DNA of 64,000 bases from NCBI GenBank assembly GCA_947396885.1, contig OX377202.1, positions 25,172,001 through 25,236,000 of the forward strand, given 5' to 3'. The notes under the pieces are model-generated. The model made no database searches and was not told where the DNA came from. It was given only the letters and a program-made list of their open reading frames with translations. Positions 53,125-64,000 of the stretch are shown in pieces. The DNA comes from Heligmosomoides polygyrus polygyrus. Its lineage: Eukaryota; Nematoda; Chromadorea; Rhabditida; Heligmosomidae. Position numbers and translations under genes: made by a program. Numbering within the stretch: the stretch's first letter is position 1; every line of letters begins with the position of its first letter.

Positions 53125-55644
53125 ATCATCATTTTCATTAGCGTCTGTCCCGCTTGGTGGCGGGGTCCGCTCTTTTGGTGTGGTGACGCCAATTCCCCCG
53201 ATCAAATGCTTGATCAGGGTGCACACCAGCCATCTCTAAGTCCAAGCGCAACGTATCTAGCCAACGTTGCTTCGGGCGTCCTCTGGGCCGCTTTCCAGGG
53301 ACCACAAGATTCAGGCCAATCTTACACACGGTGTCGTCGTTAGCGCGAAGGACGTGGCCGTACCATCGAAGACGAGCTTCGCGCAGCTTCTCGGATATCG
53401 GGGCGACACCGAACCTCTGTCGTATGGTGTCGTTACGAACGCGGTCCAAACGCGTAACTCCAGCCGTCCACCGTAGCATCTTCGTCTCCATTACACTGAG
53501 GCGGCTTTCAACTTCCTTCGTCACGGGCCAGCACTCAGCACCGTACGTCGCTACTGGGCGGACTACTGTTCTATAAACCTTCGATTTGAGGTGCTCAGGT
53601 ATTGACCTGTCGCAAAGCACCCCAGTCAGCGAGCGCCATTTGGACCAGGCTGCACTCACACGCGCATTCACCTCCATCTTTAAGCTGCCATCGGACGTGA
53701 CTGTTGACCCAAGATACTTGAAAGATGTCACTCGTGAGAGCTCAGTACCATCGATCTTAATAGATCCGTGCTCATTCACATCCGTCGTCAAGTATTCCGT
53801 CTTTTTGACGTTTAGCTTGAGACCGAACAATGCCAAACGATCGCACCACGCCTGTACCTGTCGCTCGAGTTCGGTTTTGTTTTCACATGCAAGCATGACG
53901 TCGTCAGCATACAGCAGCGTCCAAGGTGCCGCCATTTGGAGATCTCGTGAGATTGCATCCATCACGACTACGAAGAGCAGTGGGGATAGCGCAGATCCCT
54001 GATGCACCCCTACAGAGATGGGAAACTCCATCGAGGTGCCCGCTGGCGCTCGCACTCGACTCCTTGGGCAAGAGTATAAAATGCGCACCCACTCAATAAG
54101 CTCTTCAGGGATACCATGTTGTCGTAACGCGTACCATATAACATCTCGCGGAACGCGGTCGAAGGCCTTCTCCAAGTCCAGGAAGGCAAAATGCACCGGT
54201 TTCTGTTTCTCGCGGTGCTTCTCTAGCAGAAGACGAACGGCGTGAATGGCATCAACGGTGCCACTGCCAGATACGAAACCACACTGATTCGTGGAAAGCT
54301 GTACGACATCCCGGATACGTCCGTCGACAATTCGCTCAAAGATTTTCATGGTGTGCGAAAGAAGACGAATTGGACGGTAACTGGCGCAGTCTGCAGGACT
54401 GCCCTTCTTCTTCCAAATCGGGATGGTCGTGCTTTGCTGCCAACCCTCAGGCACTTTCTTCTCAGCAACAACCTGATTGAAAAACGCAGTCAGCCAGTCA
54501 GCAGGGCACCAGCGCTTCGACTTCCACAGGTCAGCTGGCAGGTCATCGGGACCAGTGGCTTTGCTTGACTTCATCTTCCTCAGGGCTGCTTCAGTTTCGC
54601 TCACTGTGATCTTCTGAACGGGGCCGTATACAGGTGATGCAAAAGGAACAGCAGGATGTTCAAATTCTACATTCGAGATTTCCTCGAAGTAGTCGTGCCA
54701 TCGCTTCACATCCCTCTTACGATCCATCAGAAGATGACCGCTCTCGTCGTTAATGCCAAAGAACTTCTCAATGTCTTCTGCTTGACGACAGCGAGCTTTG
54801 GCGAGTCGGTAAATATAACGCTCACCATCGCGCGTTTCCAATTTTTTGCTGACATCAGCGTAGTATGCGGCTTTAGCAGCGGCCACTGCCTTCTTTGCCG
54901 CTTTCTTTGCTTCTCGATAGTTCCGCCAATTATGGACTGTTTTATCACCGATAAACACGTGATAGAGCCGTTTCTTTTCTCGGACTTTCTCTCTGACATC
55001 ATCAGTCCACAGCCATGCCTGCTTGTCGACCCAGCGTCGTCCAGGCTTCGTTGTGCCGAGTTCAAGGCGTGCAGCCCGAGTTATCGCATCGGTAGCGTCC
55101 TTCCAGGTTTCGTCGACAGTTGTCACTGTCGGCAACCGAATGCGAGAAATAACTGCCGCTTCCTTCTCTTTCAGTCGCCACCATTTGATTCTAGCCGACC
55201 CACATCGCTCGACATGTTTACACCTCGAAGGTGTGATGGTTCAGCGAGCAGATCAGTGGACGGTGTTGCGTGGCAACCGTCTCATACGGCACGGTCTTCG
55301 CGTCTGTGACACGGCCTTGGTCGCGACGCCTAACAAAGACATAGTCAATCTGCGTTTTAGCATTCCCGCTATAAAACGAGATGAGGTGGGAGTCACGCTT
55401 TCTAAATTTGGTGTTCACGATGGTGAGGTCATGTGAGTCTGCATACTCAAGTATACGCTCACCATCGGCGTTGCGCGACCCATATCCAAAACCACCATGA
55501 CAGTTGTAGCCGTCTTTCGTTGCTCCGACGTGACCATTAAGGTCACCTGCCACAGCAACAATATCTTGTGACGGTACTTCCGCTGTCTTCTCATCAAGCA
55601 GAGATCAGAACTCGTCCTTGGTTTGTTCGGAACAGCCTGTCTGC
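53125..55644 (-). mobile_element. RTE retrotransposon, 5'-truncated, near-intact
   Basis: 2520 bp on the minus strand. The flanks share an exact 21-base target duplication beginning ggaaaatgctcttgtccta (53104-53124 and 55645-55665). The element's 3' end is aatgaaaatgatgatgat, the short-repeat tail typical of the RTE clade. It covers the C-terminal part of the endonuclease and the complete reverse transcriptase. Confidence 0.95.
53138..55640 (-). pseudogene. RTE endonuclease-reverse transcriptase, one stop and one frameshift
   Basis: Would nick DNA and copy its RNA into the cut. Endonuclease remnant (55218-55640) of the exonuclease-endonuclease-phosphatase fold: PQTGCSEQTKDEF, stop for W, SLLDEKT, AGDLNGHVGATKDGYNCHGG, IDYVFVRRR and THRP-like TQHRPL. 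A one-base shift near 55225 leads to RCGSARIKWWRLKEKEAAVI and a 665-codon RT frame. The RT has KSSKATGPDDLPADLW (about 189-204), FAFLDLEKAFDRVP (about 316-329), GVHQGSALSPLLF (about 376-388) and YADD (409-412), then the YGAECW and GKRPRGRPKQRWLDTL tail. The RT itself is unbroken, but the N-terminal endonuclease is missing, so it is not autonomous. Confidence 0.93.
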
Positions 55645-55942
55645 GGAAAATGCTCTTGTCCTATCCAGCTGGTAATCCCATCCATCACCAAAATTGGTTA
55701 CGGTAGTAACTGTGGTAACGCGTCACAGCGATTCACTTCCTAAAAGGGAATGATGGATGAGAACCGAAAATTTAGCCCATCTTAGAATATTTACAGCAGA
55801 CGACCGCTGAACAACCATTGTTTGGAAGGGACTGGATGTTTGTGAAGAAATGAAGAAAGGCATTCGGATAGCGGTGACAGACAGTAATACGTCCACCAAA
55901 GTTGAAGAGTTCGCCGTGTATGTCGTAGCGATAAAAGGCTAA

Positions 55943-57190
55943 TACATCACTCTAACGTCAAATTCGACACTTTTTAGATCAAACTGTACACTCTGCTAGG
56001 CAAGCCTCACAAAATCAATTATGAAACCTTCCAAATCAAGATGGTCGTCTTACAGATTAGACAAGAGGATAAAAGGATAAGGATAAAGGACGGCGTTACT
56101 CAATCCCTTCTGGGATGCGCCAGCGCATTCTACTTCTACGGGATGTCGTGGAGGCGACATGAATGCGTATTTGGCCATACAATGACTTGCGGTGGCCAGC
56201 CGATGAACAAGTCAGCGCTCTATCCTTCCCAGACAAGTCTGGTACCAATTCACCGACCCCGGAGGATGGAAGGCTTGGTTGGCCTGGGCGGGAAATCCGA
56301 ACCAGGAACCTGGTATCGGGTGCACGCGACAGTCGCGCCTCCTCCGACTGCGCTACACGCGCCCACAGATTAGACAAGAGACTCTACAAAAATGTTAAAA
56401 TGACTTTTTATTTAAGAAAATTTAGTAAAGCTTTTTCGGAAAATTTTCAAAAACTAGCCTGCGCAATAAGAATCCAAATATATCCAAGCTGTTTGACATT
56501 TTTTTAAAATTTTTTCATTTTTCAGGGAAAAGTTGTGGTTTAGGATTTATACAAGAGTGCGGGAAGGCAGCAGTTCTTGTCGTATTAAAAGAAGAGACTA
56601 GGTCGTCGGCTCGTCTAGTTCGTTGCGATTTTTGTTGATTTGATTGATACCGAAAATTCTGTTTGTGTGGAATTCCACACATGTCGACGGTACATAAAAG
56701 ACAATTTAAGAGAATTCATGTCTTCATAATTATCACTTATCAGCTTCATGTGAACTGCATATCGCCAATCAAGTTTAAATCGCAAGGAGCTAAATGAGTG
56801 CGTGGCGCTATCTATTTGTTTAACACTATAAAATTACTGCTTTTTCTGCTTCAGAATAAACTTTAAACAACAATTCTCATTTAAAAAACAAAAATTGCAT
56901 AAAATTTAGCACAGCTTGCTAAGATGCTGGAGTAGGTAAAGTTTAAACAATTTCAAAGAAAGTCGTGCTAAGTTTTCCTCGGACAAAAAAAGTATTTTGA
57001 CATTTTTGGAAGGTGAATCGGACCAAATTTTTCTTGGACAAAAAATGTTTTGGCATTTTTCGAAGGTAACTAATATAGTCGTGAAGATACCCGTTTTGCT
57101 TTGGTAGATGTTACATTGGATTTCAAAAGTGAGAGCCCGCTTAGAAGGGCATTCAGTTTGTTTAAAGTGTCCAATTCAAGGGAAAAATCG
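55943..57190. mobile_element. TIR element family, copy 5, split by SINE
   Basis: Left end tacatcactctaacgtcaaa then ttcgacac; right end aaagtgtccaattcaaggga. The interior contains gattgataccgaaaattctg and cattcttctt-like AT blocks. Without the 313 bases of SINE and duplicated target it is about 935 bp, the same size class as copy 3. Confidence 0.72.
56068..56364 (-). repeat. tRNA-derived SINE, young, with exact TSD
   Basis: Reference copy. A perfect 16-base target duplication acagattagacaagag lies at 56052-56067 and 56365-56380. Minus-strand A box TAGCGCAGTCGG at 56344-56355, B box GGTTCGGATTTCC at 56291-56303, spaced about 40 bases as needed for Pol III. The body is about 295 bp with an (ATCCTT)-like tail. 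Inserted inside TIR element copy 5, so it is younger than that copy. Confidence 0.96.
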
Positions 57191-59204
57191 TGGAGACAAA
57201 GGGCGAAAATTGGAACAGAAAGAGAAGAAAAATGCAGTGTAAGACTGCAGTAGATGAGCAGCGGCCACACTACTCCTCCGTAGGGGTACGTAGCACATTG
57301 TCTGCAAGAGCCATTAGCCTGCATAGGTCATGAGGTGGAATCCTTCATGAGCAGCACCAAGCCCTTCAGCTGGCGCGCGCTATATTTAGCACGCAAATGG
57401 GCTGAATCAATGCGTTAATCTGTGAATGGCTCCGAGTCTCCTGGAGACGGAGCGGGACGGATGCGAAGTATCCGGCTCTAAGGCAGCGTTTTGCAGGTGG
57501 CATTGGCAAAACACGCTCGGCGTTTGTGAAAACATTCTGGACAGAGACTCACTTGCCGCAGCTTTCGCAGCTGTGGACAGGGCTTGGAGAACGAGGGACT
57601 TACGCAGAAGAGCTTTGCGGCAACTTATGTATGCTTACCAACCTTCCCTACCGCTGCGAAGCCAGTATGTGATTGCGTCCGAGCCCGCCTGGAAGCCTTG
57701 ATAGAAATGTCGGCCCAAAAAACCGCAATTGCAGAGAAGACATAATAGGCTTAGGAGTTTTCTGTTGACTTAAGTTAATCAGTTGAAAATACAATAAATA
57801 ACTAGAATAGTAGAAAAAAAGAAATGAATTACCCAGCATTTCACCATGGTTTTTCCCGAGCTCCTGATGAGCTACCTCCATGCTTTATTCGCAGCTGCGA
57901 CTGCATATCCCCTAGAACACATATTCAGTTTCATGCAAGGCACTGTGCCCAATAGGTGGAAGCACTCATATGTCCCTCCTATTCCGAAGAAGCCACCCTT
58001 CTCTCTACCACACGGTCGGAGGCTTCTGTATTTTAACCATTGAAACACTTAATCCACTTCTGTACCATACAGGTTGACCCATAAGTCTTGTTACAAAATT
58101 AGGCGACCTTATTAGGACAGTTTTTTCAATTGCACAGAACCAAATACTAGTAACTATTATGCATCATATCCTTAGTTCTATACTGCTTGCAATTATAGTG
58201 ATTGTAGCCCCTCATTTAAAAGAGTATTATATTTGAAACGGCCGATGTCTTCTCATGGCTTGAAGCTGAAGCACTCCCATTCCAAGGCGGCTATATTTTT
58301 GAAAGTTGGTTGTTGAATACGCAGCATTATAACATTGTGTAGGGCACTCCGACATCTTCCCCAAAGTGAACACTAGAGCAGTGAAACTGAGCCACTACTG
58401 AAGAACGCTAGTGATTTGCGATCGCGGAGGAAAATCACTATTCAACCGTGTGCGTAGCCTATTATTATGCAGCGCGCAGTTTTTAAGAAACCACAAGGAC
58501 ACCTCTGCAAGACTGCATGTAGGGCGAGGACCTCGCTCTGATGCAAAAAGAGCAAAAAGGAGGAAAATGTTCTCGTAACTGGAATACGTCTTACTTGTTG
58601 GGTATTCAGCCTCAGATTTTTTGATATGTAGGTTTTTCATAGCTGAGCTAATCTATTTGGAAAATCGGAAAGATGATATGATTATCATTTTTCTCCTTTA
58701 TTTCATCGCAAAACATGCAATGCAAATCAATCAACAATTTATCACCATGTTAGTCACCGCGAGCGCCCACCAGTTGTGAATGTCAGCGATCCCGTTTTTC
58801 CAGAACTGATGAGAACGGGAGCAAAAGAAGTCAGCGACCGCCCGACTTAAGTCTTCAAACTTTGTGAAACTTTTCTTAGCCAAGAAAGTCTTCAGGAGCG
58901 GAACATATGGTAATCACGGCGAGCTATGCCAGGAGAAAGGAAGGAGTACCATCTCCCAGCTCGATTTCTTAGTGCATCGCTTTGGACACATAAGATCTGG
59001 CGTTATTACGTATGGAGAAGCTGCACTGAAAGTCGTCTAGGTCGCTTCTTTGATTCGGCTTCCGCGAGTACCTGGAGCAGAGTAGCGTTAACAACGGCGT
59101 TGACCGTGTCCCCTTGTTGGAGCAGAGCACCTCATATTACAGCATTCCCTTCGAGTCCCAGAAGTAGCACGGGAGAACCTCTTGAAGCGCACGTTCCACT
59201 TTGG
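57191..59204. other. Unassigned, with an orphan mariner-like end
   Basis: At 58070-58100 caggttgacccataagtctt follows a TA and resembles a mariner terminal repeat without a partner. A 91-codon ATG frame at 57426-57701 (MAPSLLETERDGCEV, rich in A/R) is not recognised. No gene is supported. Confidence 0.4.
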
Positions 59205-60030
59205 TTGCGTAGGCGACTCTTTTCTTAGAAGGAAGGTCAATGAGCGTCCCGTGGTAATTTTAAAAGTGAACTATTGTGGGTTGTAGGGGACTGCAAGAGA
59301 AACACCGTAGTGGTTTTCAAATCTCCTGCGGACATCTGGGTAGGTCAAAAATAGCAAAAAACCGTTTCACTTCAGTGCGGGCCGAGATAGCAAGACCGAC
59401 GTCTGGAACTGTCATGTCGTTGTTACAATCTATCCTGTAAAAAGTTTGGGGCTGGAACAATAGCGGAATTACAGCGGTTTTATTTTTGCTTGTTAGCCGG
59501 ACAGTAGCCGAAGCGGTCAGTATGGTACAACACCGTGGTCAAAATACACTTCACATCGACAAAATTGGATCGAGCAAGCCCAGCAATGCAGGAACACACC
59601 CTCCAGATCCGAACCCCTGACCCTTTTCCTGCAAGCCCGCCCTCGTATCCACTCGGCCATCCAGTGTCCAGTGGCTGCTGCTGTGTTCGTGAGCAGCGCA
59701 CTTCAATATATCGCTTCGGTTACTGTACGACTAACGAGCAATTCGTGAAATCGCTGTAATTCCGCTATTGTTCCAGCCCTAATCCTTTTGCAGGTTACAT
59801 TCTAACCACGACATGGTAGCTCCAGACCTCAGTTTTGCTTTATCGGCCCGCACTGAAGCGACACGGTTTTTTGCAACTTTTGACCTACCCAGATGTCCGC
59901 AGGAAATTTGAAAACCACTACGGTGCTTCTCTTACAGTCTCCTACAACCCTCAATATGTCTCTTTTAAAATTGCCATGGGACGCTCCTTGACCTCCTTTG
60001 TTAGCCAGACGACACGCTGTGCATTGGAGT
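59205..60030. mobile_element. Large fold-back element with about 300-bp arms
   Basis: The arms pair over almost the whole length, from about 59225-59515 against about 59720-60005, at 80-90 percent identity by eye. ggctggaacaatagcggaat pairs with attccgctattgttccagcc, and gcggacatctgggtaggtca with tgacctacccagatgtccgc. The loop holds a tRNA-like insert. No transposase is encoded. Confidence 0.85.
59535..59690 (-). repeat. tRNA-like (Ser/Leu-type box A) SINE insert
   Basis: Minus strand reads ggatggccgagtggatacga, with TGGCCGAGTGG as in tRNA-Leu/Ser A boxes, then about 35 bases later aggggttcggatctgg as B box. No full cloverleaf or matching acceptor stem is visible, so it is a tRNA-derived head or pseudogene, unrelated to the main SINE head. 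It sits in the loop of the fold-back. Confidence 0.5.
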
Positions 60031-60129
60031 CCTAGATGACAAAAATCCCATTTCAGGTAACCAGATCTACCAGAAACTCCTCGCAAACGCAGTGGAGAAG
60101 GATAGATTGACCGATGGATATGAATCGCA

Positions 60130-60234
60130 TGCTATCGGTCAAGTCATGCGGAGATTCAAATTGCCGTTGTGATGCCCTTTCCAAATAGAGTGCGTGGCAC
60201 ATCCTACGGGGGATGCTAGCGCCAATCTTTATCC
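60130..60234 (+). repeat. tRNA-derived SINE, 3' fragment
   Basis: gcggagattcaaattgccgt, ccaaatagagtgcgtggcac and gctagcgccaatctttatcc are the 3' SINE body and tail. Confidence 0.65.
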
Positions 60235-61446
60235 ATTATACAGGCGAGTTTGTCTGCAGCTAATAATTCCTATTTCTCTTCAACCGCAACCAGATCTAAA
60301 TGGCTCTGAAGGCACTCGAAAAAAGAAAGACGGGCGCTGTCGACTGTTCACGAGATAACTCTATGAAACGTTTGTTTTTGCGAAGGTGACGAATCCCACA
60401 GGAATAATGGACAGTCTTCAAACTCTAAAATTGGTTTATTATCAGAAGATAGGCAGTGCGATTCAAGGACGACACGCGTTCAGTAAGCTGATGACCTATA
60501 GATCCTAAACACCGTCGATGAGCGACAATAGTGAGGTAAACGTCAGGGCTACGACACCGATGATTCGAGAGCGGGTAAACGATCTACATATACGGCTTCA
60601 TAAAGCTGCTGAGGCAATCAAGCACGATGTGGAAACAGTGTGGAGAACTGTAAGCGCTGCACCATCTCAACAGCAAGGCATGCAGGAGAGGATAGCTGTC
60701 TCAGAACAAGACTGGAATGTCGAATAGTTTGAGGAAGCGACCGTGTGGCACTGCACTTACTATAAGCACGAAAATATAACATTACCTAATGAAAATAGCA
60801 TCTGGGATGAAAGATGAAAAATAAATGTTAGTACCAGTTAATGATTTGGGCCATTCTGCCCATGCGTGGAGGCAATTTGACTGCTTTGACTTTTGTTTCT
60901 CTTACGCCACAGATTTACCACGCTTCGCCGATGGAGAAATCTCTGTTTCATTCCGAGGAAAGATTTACATGAATTTGCCGGTCTCAGAGGAATTGAACGG
61001 ATAGTTTGGTGGGCCGGCGAGGCTCGAATGGATCGAATAGGGAGGAGTGCACGGGGGAACCGGCTCCTTCCGGACAGCGCTCTTCTAAGTGCCGATGAGC
61101 CTTGAATGAAATGTCTCGCTAAAAAGTTCGAAGAGTGATTTTTCATTCGGTGCTCCATATACGCCACAGCTAGGTCCCCTATAACTGGTCAACCGTAACA
61201 CCACTTCCTGTGTTGTGGCAAAAGCGTCGCAAAAGAACATATGCTTCGATCAGCAGTGCAGTAAAGTCGCGCGAAGCCCTCAACTGCTATACGCTGTGTT
61301 GAGCTCGTCGGACCACTTTCCCATTAGGATACGACATACAATGACTCGCTACTTGCTCAGAGTTCTTTAAGCCGGTGCTCTTCAGTGAGCACGTACCCCA
61401 CTATACAGTCGTACAGTTGACGAAGCGGCAATCCCAGGGATCCAAG
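60235..61446. other. Unassigned; one hydrophilic small frame
   Basis: An ATG frame at 60518-60727 (69 codons) reads TPMIRERVNDLHIRLHKAAE, then AIKHDVETVWRTV, a helical-looking, charged peptide with no known match. It might be a gag-like or host exon remnant, or chance. Nothing else recognised. Confidence 0.35.
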
Positions 61447-61830
61447 AAAGTTGAAGCTCGCCTCAGCGTCATGGAGACGAAGATGCTGCGCTGGATGGCC
61501 GAAGTCACGCGCATGGACCGCGATGACGATGCTCCGAAACGATGCTATTCGGCAGAAGTTCGGTGTCGCGCCAATAGCGGACAATATGCGCGTAGCTCGC
61601 TAACGATGGTAAGGCCACGTTCTGCGTGGAAAGGAAGACAGCGTCCGCAAGATAGACCTTGAGTTGGAAGTGTCAGGAAAGCGGCCTAGAGGACGCCCGA
61701 AGCAGCGTTGGTCGGATACGTTACACATGGACTTGAAGGTTGCTGGTGTCCATCCTGATCTAGCGCTGGATCGGAAAAGAGCCATGGTATCAAAAAAGCG
61801 GAGCCAGACGCTGAAGAAGACGACGAAGAT
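61447..61830 (+). mobile_element. RTE retrotransposon, C-terminal scrap
   Basis: KKVEARLSVMETKMLRWMAE, then VTRMDR, GKRPRGRPKQRWSDTLHMDL and VAGVHPDLALDR match the C-terminus of the 53125 element (ESRLSVMETKMLRWTAGVTR, GKRPRGRPKQRWLDTLRLDL, MAGVHPDQAFDR). A frameshift separates the halves. The 3' end is gaagaagacgacgaagatgg, the short-repeat tail. Strongly 5'-truncated. Confidence 0.88.
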
Positions 61831-62714
61831 GGAATTCCACGGGATATCAGATCCTGACAATGTAGGCGATTATTGCTTATTAGCGCAACTAAACAAAATG
61901 ATTGCAAGATTGTCAAGGCAGCTGTAATAGGAGCAAAACGCGGGCGAAATGTTTTCGTGCAACTAACGCCAAGTGGAGCGGCTGAATTGCGCGAAATTTA
62001 TAATGAAGTGAGCAAGGTAACAGCTTGTGAGAAAAATCGCTCGACAGTTTGGGAGTGATGTTGCCCATTTAAAAGAGTGGAAACCAAACATCTAAATGGA
62101 GGAGGTGAAGAGAGCAGATGTTAAACAACAGCGTCCGGCTGAAACCACAGAATCTTTGCATACCGTTGTTCGTTCTTTGGAGGATATTCAGATGCAGACA
62201 GCAACGTGCGTCAGCAGATGTTGACGAAGCTCCTAGAACAGTCATCCGTGGCAAATTCCACACTGAACCGCTACATAGAACAGAATATACGAGATGGATG
62301 CCATGGGAGAGGAAACGCGGAAACAGACGAGCAGCGGTGGAAGAACGTGGAGCGGTCAGAATGAAAAGAAAAAAGGAAACAAATAATTGAATGAAAACAA
62401 GAGAGGAGCGTAGACAGGATCAAAGAAGACAGGGCAGGCAAATTCATAAATATGCGATGAGCAGGTGAAGGTTCGTTTCGCCACCTTCTTAAGACGAACA
62501 TTTCTTTTATGCTACTCCCTTGGCTCTTCAGTGAACAAGAGGAACACGTAATAAGGCATCGTTTAACCCTACCAGGTATTATTATTTATTGTATTTTAAA
62601 GATATTTTTACTTTTTTTGTTTTTGTTTTACTTCTCAAATTTATAAATTCCAACTTTCAGCTTATCTAGAAAATTTTTATTCGTTTAATAATTAAATTAA
62701 ACTAAGCTTGTTTG
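61831..62714. other. Unassigned; possible coding remnants
   Basis: A frame at 61873-62058 reads IVKAAVIGAKRGRNVFVQLT, then PSGAAELREIYNEVSKV. At about 62096-62220 another frame reads EEVKRADVKQQRPAETTESL, HTVVRSLEDIQMQ. Both look hydrophilic and protein-like but match nothing I know. The final 140 bases (62570-62710) are very AT-rich. Confidence 0.35.
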
Positions 62715-63734
62715 TTCACAGTGGAAGTGAATGCGTTATGGACGGCCCTCCAAGAACAAGGAGCTAATCATCAGCTTATAGAACTGCTTCGTGAAATCTA
62801 CTCAAAGGCGCAGTCTGCAATTCGTCTCGGAGGAGCAGATGTTCCAATAAGAGTTTGTCGAGGAGTCCGCCAAGGTGATACAATTTCACCAAAACTATTC
62901 ACCTCTACGTTGGAGCATATTTTTCGAAAACTTACTTGGGATGGTTATGGAATATCAGTTAATGGAACTTGGCTCACCAACCTTCGCTTTGCTGACGACG
63001 TTGTTCTAATTGCGAAAACCGAGGAAGAACTGCAAACCATGATCAACGAACTAGATCAAATCTCGCTTAGTTGTGGTTTGAAAATAAGTGCCTCAAAAAC
63101 AAAGATAATGGCGACATCTGACACATCCATCACCCTAAGGGGAAAAAACGTCGACAATGTGAAGTCTATCACATACCTGGGACAAGATATCTCCCTCACT
63201 CGAGATTCCTCCAAAGAAATCACTCGAAGGATTCGTGCAGGCTGGAGCAACTTCTGTCGATATGCAAACTTTTTAACATCGAGGACGGTCGAAATGAAGT
63301 GGAAACGACGTCTTTTTAATATGTGCATATTGCCGTCAATGCTGTATGGAGCCGAGACCTGGACTCTATCAAAGTTAGCCAAGGATAAACTTGCAGCAGC
63401 ACAAAGACGCATGGAACGTCAAATGGTTGGAGTGAGTCTTCGAGATAGAAAGCGAAACGTGTGGCTGCGAGGAATTACTAAAGTCAAAGATGTGGTTGAC
63501 TGTGCCATGGTAAGAAAGTGGACTTATTGCTGGAAGATCTCTAATACTGTTGATAATAAGTGGTCTCGTCAGATTATGGAGTGGTGTCCGCCTTCCAAAC
63601 GAACAGTGGGACGACCTAAATCTAGATGGCGAGATGTATTCCAAAAAGCCTTGGGAACATGCAATTGGCAAGAAGTAGCAAGAACGAAAACGAAACGCGA
63701 ATGGATCGATCTAATGAGATGCCGCATATTGTAA
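62715..63734 (+). pseudogene. RTE-type reverse transcriptase, C-terminal part
   Basis: Open from the insertion point to TAA, about 339 codons, with no native ATG because truncation falls inside the palm domain (FTVEVNALWTALQEQG, where full-length relatives have KAFDTVE). Retained: VCRGVRQGDTISPKLF (about residues 48-63), the catalytic LRFADDVVLI (about 91-100), GLKISASKTKIM, ITYLGQDISL, then LYGAETWTLSKL, RRMERQMVGVSLRDRKRN and GRPKSRWRDVF. This layout is that of RTE/BovB-like elements and differs from the 53125 family (FADD here, YADD there). The N-terminal endonuclease and first RT motifs are missing, so it cannot be active. Confidence 0.92.
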
Positions 63735-63772
63735 AATATTGAAAGGCATATAAATAAATAAATAAATAAATA
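62715..63772 (+). mobile_element. RTE-clade LINE (second family), 5'-truncated
   Basis: 1058 bp with an (aaat)n tail (63751-63772) and an exact 11-base target duplication aagcttgtttg at 62704-62714 and 63773-63783. Only the C-terminal half of the RT protein is included. The unbroken frame and exact duplication suggest a recent insertion. Confidence 0.93.
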
Positions 63773-64000
63773 AAGCTTGTTTGCATAATTTTTTAAAACT
63801 TTAAACAGATCCGTTTCGCCACTACTTCAAAGGAGCCCACTGTATTATAGTCTCCCAGGTGGCTCACAATGAAGCGGGGATACACTGCGTATAAAGAGGA
63901 ATGAACAAAAATTGAGGTATAAATTAAAAAAGAAGCACAAAGGGGTAATCTCATGGTCATCGCCCAGCAGGCACCAAGAAACAGTCCCTAAAAATGTAAA

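Noticed and set aside
58070..58104. Possible complete mariner
   Set aside because: Only one terminal-repeat-like end is present. No inverse partner or transposase was found.
59535..59690. Possible genuine tRNA gene (Leu/Ser)
   Set aside because: A and B boxes are present, but the acceptor stem does not pair and no proper anticodon arm can be drawn.
1..64000. CRISPR arrays, bacterial operons, phage or toxin genes
   Set aside because: None seen. The repeats are dispersed transposable elements and no regularly spaced array exists.

Overview
The window reads as a gene-poor, AT-rich stretch of an invertebrate nuclear genome built almost entirely from transposable elements of different ages. No bacterial operon, complete rRNA, functional tRNA or CRISPR array was seen. 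The mix of families fits a strongylid nematode, most likely a hookworm: a mariner with a DD34D transposase and TA target duplications, RTE-clade non-LTR retrotransposons with short microsatellite tails, a CR1-like LINE, a Penelope-like element with a GIY-YIG endonuclease, and a tRNA-derived SINE in about 30 copies. The organism is an inference; no single host gene proves it.

Layout. 0-13 kb: SINE copies and relics in unassigned sequence, a truncated copy of a TIR element (about 10.8-11.7 kb), and a dead mariner fragment (13.05-13.42 kb). 13.6-14.0 kb is a GC-rich island. 14.6-16.1 kb holds an RTE fragment and an internally deleted mariner with intact inverted repeats. 16-30 kb: SINEs, four small fold-back elements, another RTE fragment and one candidate small secreted-peptide exon (20.5 kb). 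30-36 kb: a young SINE, two inverted copies of a roughly 300-bp repeat bracketing a CR1-like LINE 3' end, then a broken RTE. 36-45 kb: SINEs, an RTE fragment, several TIR-element copies and a second GC-rich island (44.4-44.9 kb).

45.8-47.0 kb is a full-length mariner with an uninterrupted transposase and 28-bp terminal repeats, inserted at the edge of a TIR-element copy. 47.4-52.7 kb is a nested complex. An unclassified repeat (here 'unit U') occurs three times, two copies being arms of a large inverted repeat. The right arm is split by a 5'-truncated Penelope-like insertion carrying a GIY-YIG domain, a 37-bp perfect palindrome and a hammerhead-ribozyme-like fold; the left arm preserves the empty site. 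53.1-55.6 kb is an RTE with a 21-bp target-site duplication. 55.9-57.2 kb is a TIR element split by a young SINE. 59.2-60.0 kb is a large fold-back element with a tRNA-like insert. 61.4-61.8 and 62.7-63.8 kb are two more RTE insertions.

The parts do not form a pathway. They record successive insertions: LINE reverse transcriptases of the RTE or CR1 kind could have mobilised the SINEs, and mariner-type transposases could mobilise the TA-flanked elements. Only the 45.8-kb mariner looks coding-competent. I found no host gene that I can name; multi-exon genes with short exons could be hidden in the unassigned stretches.
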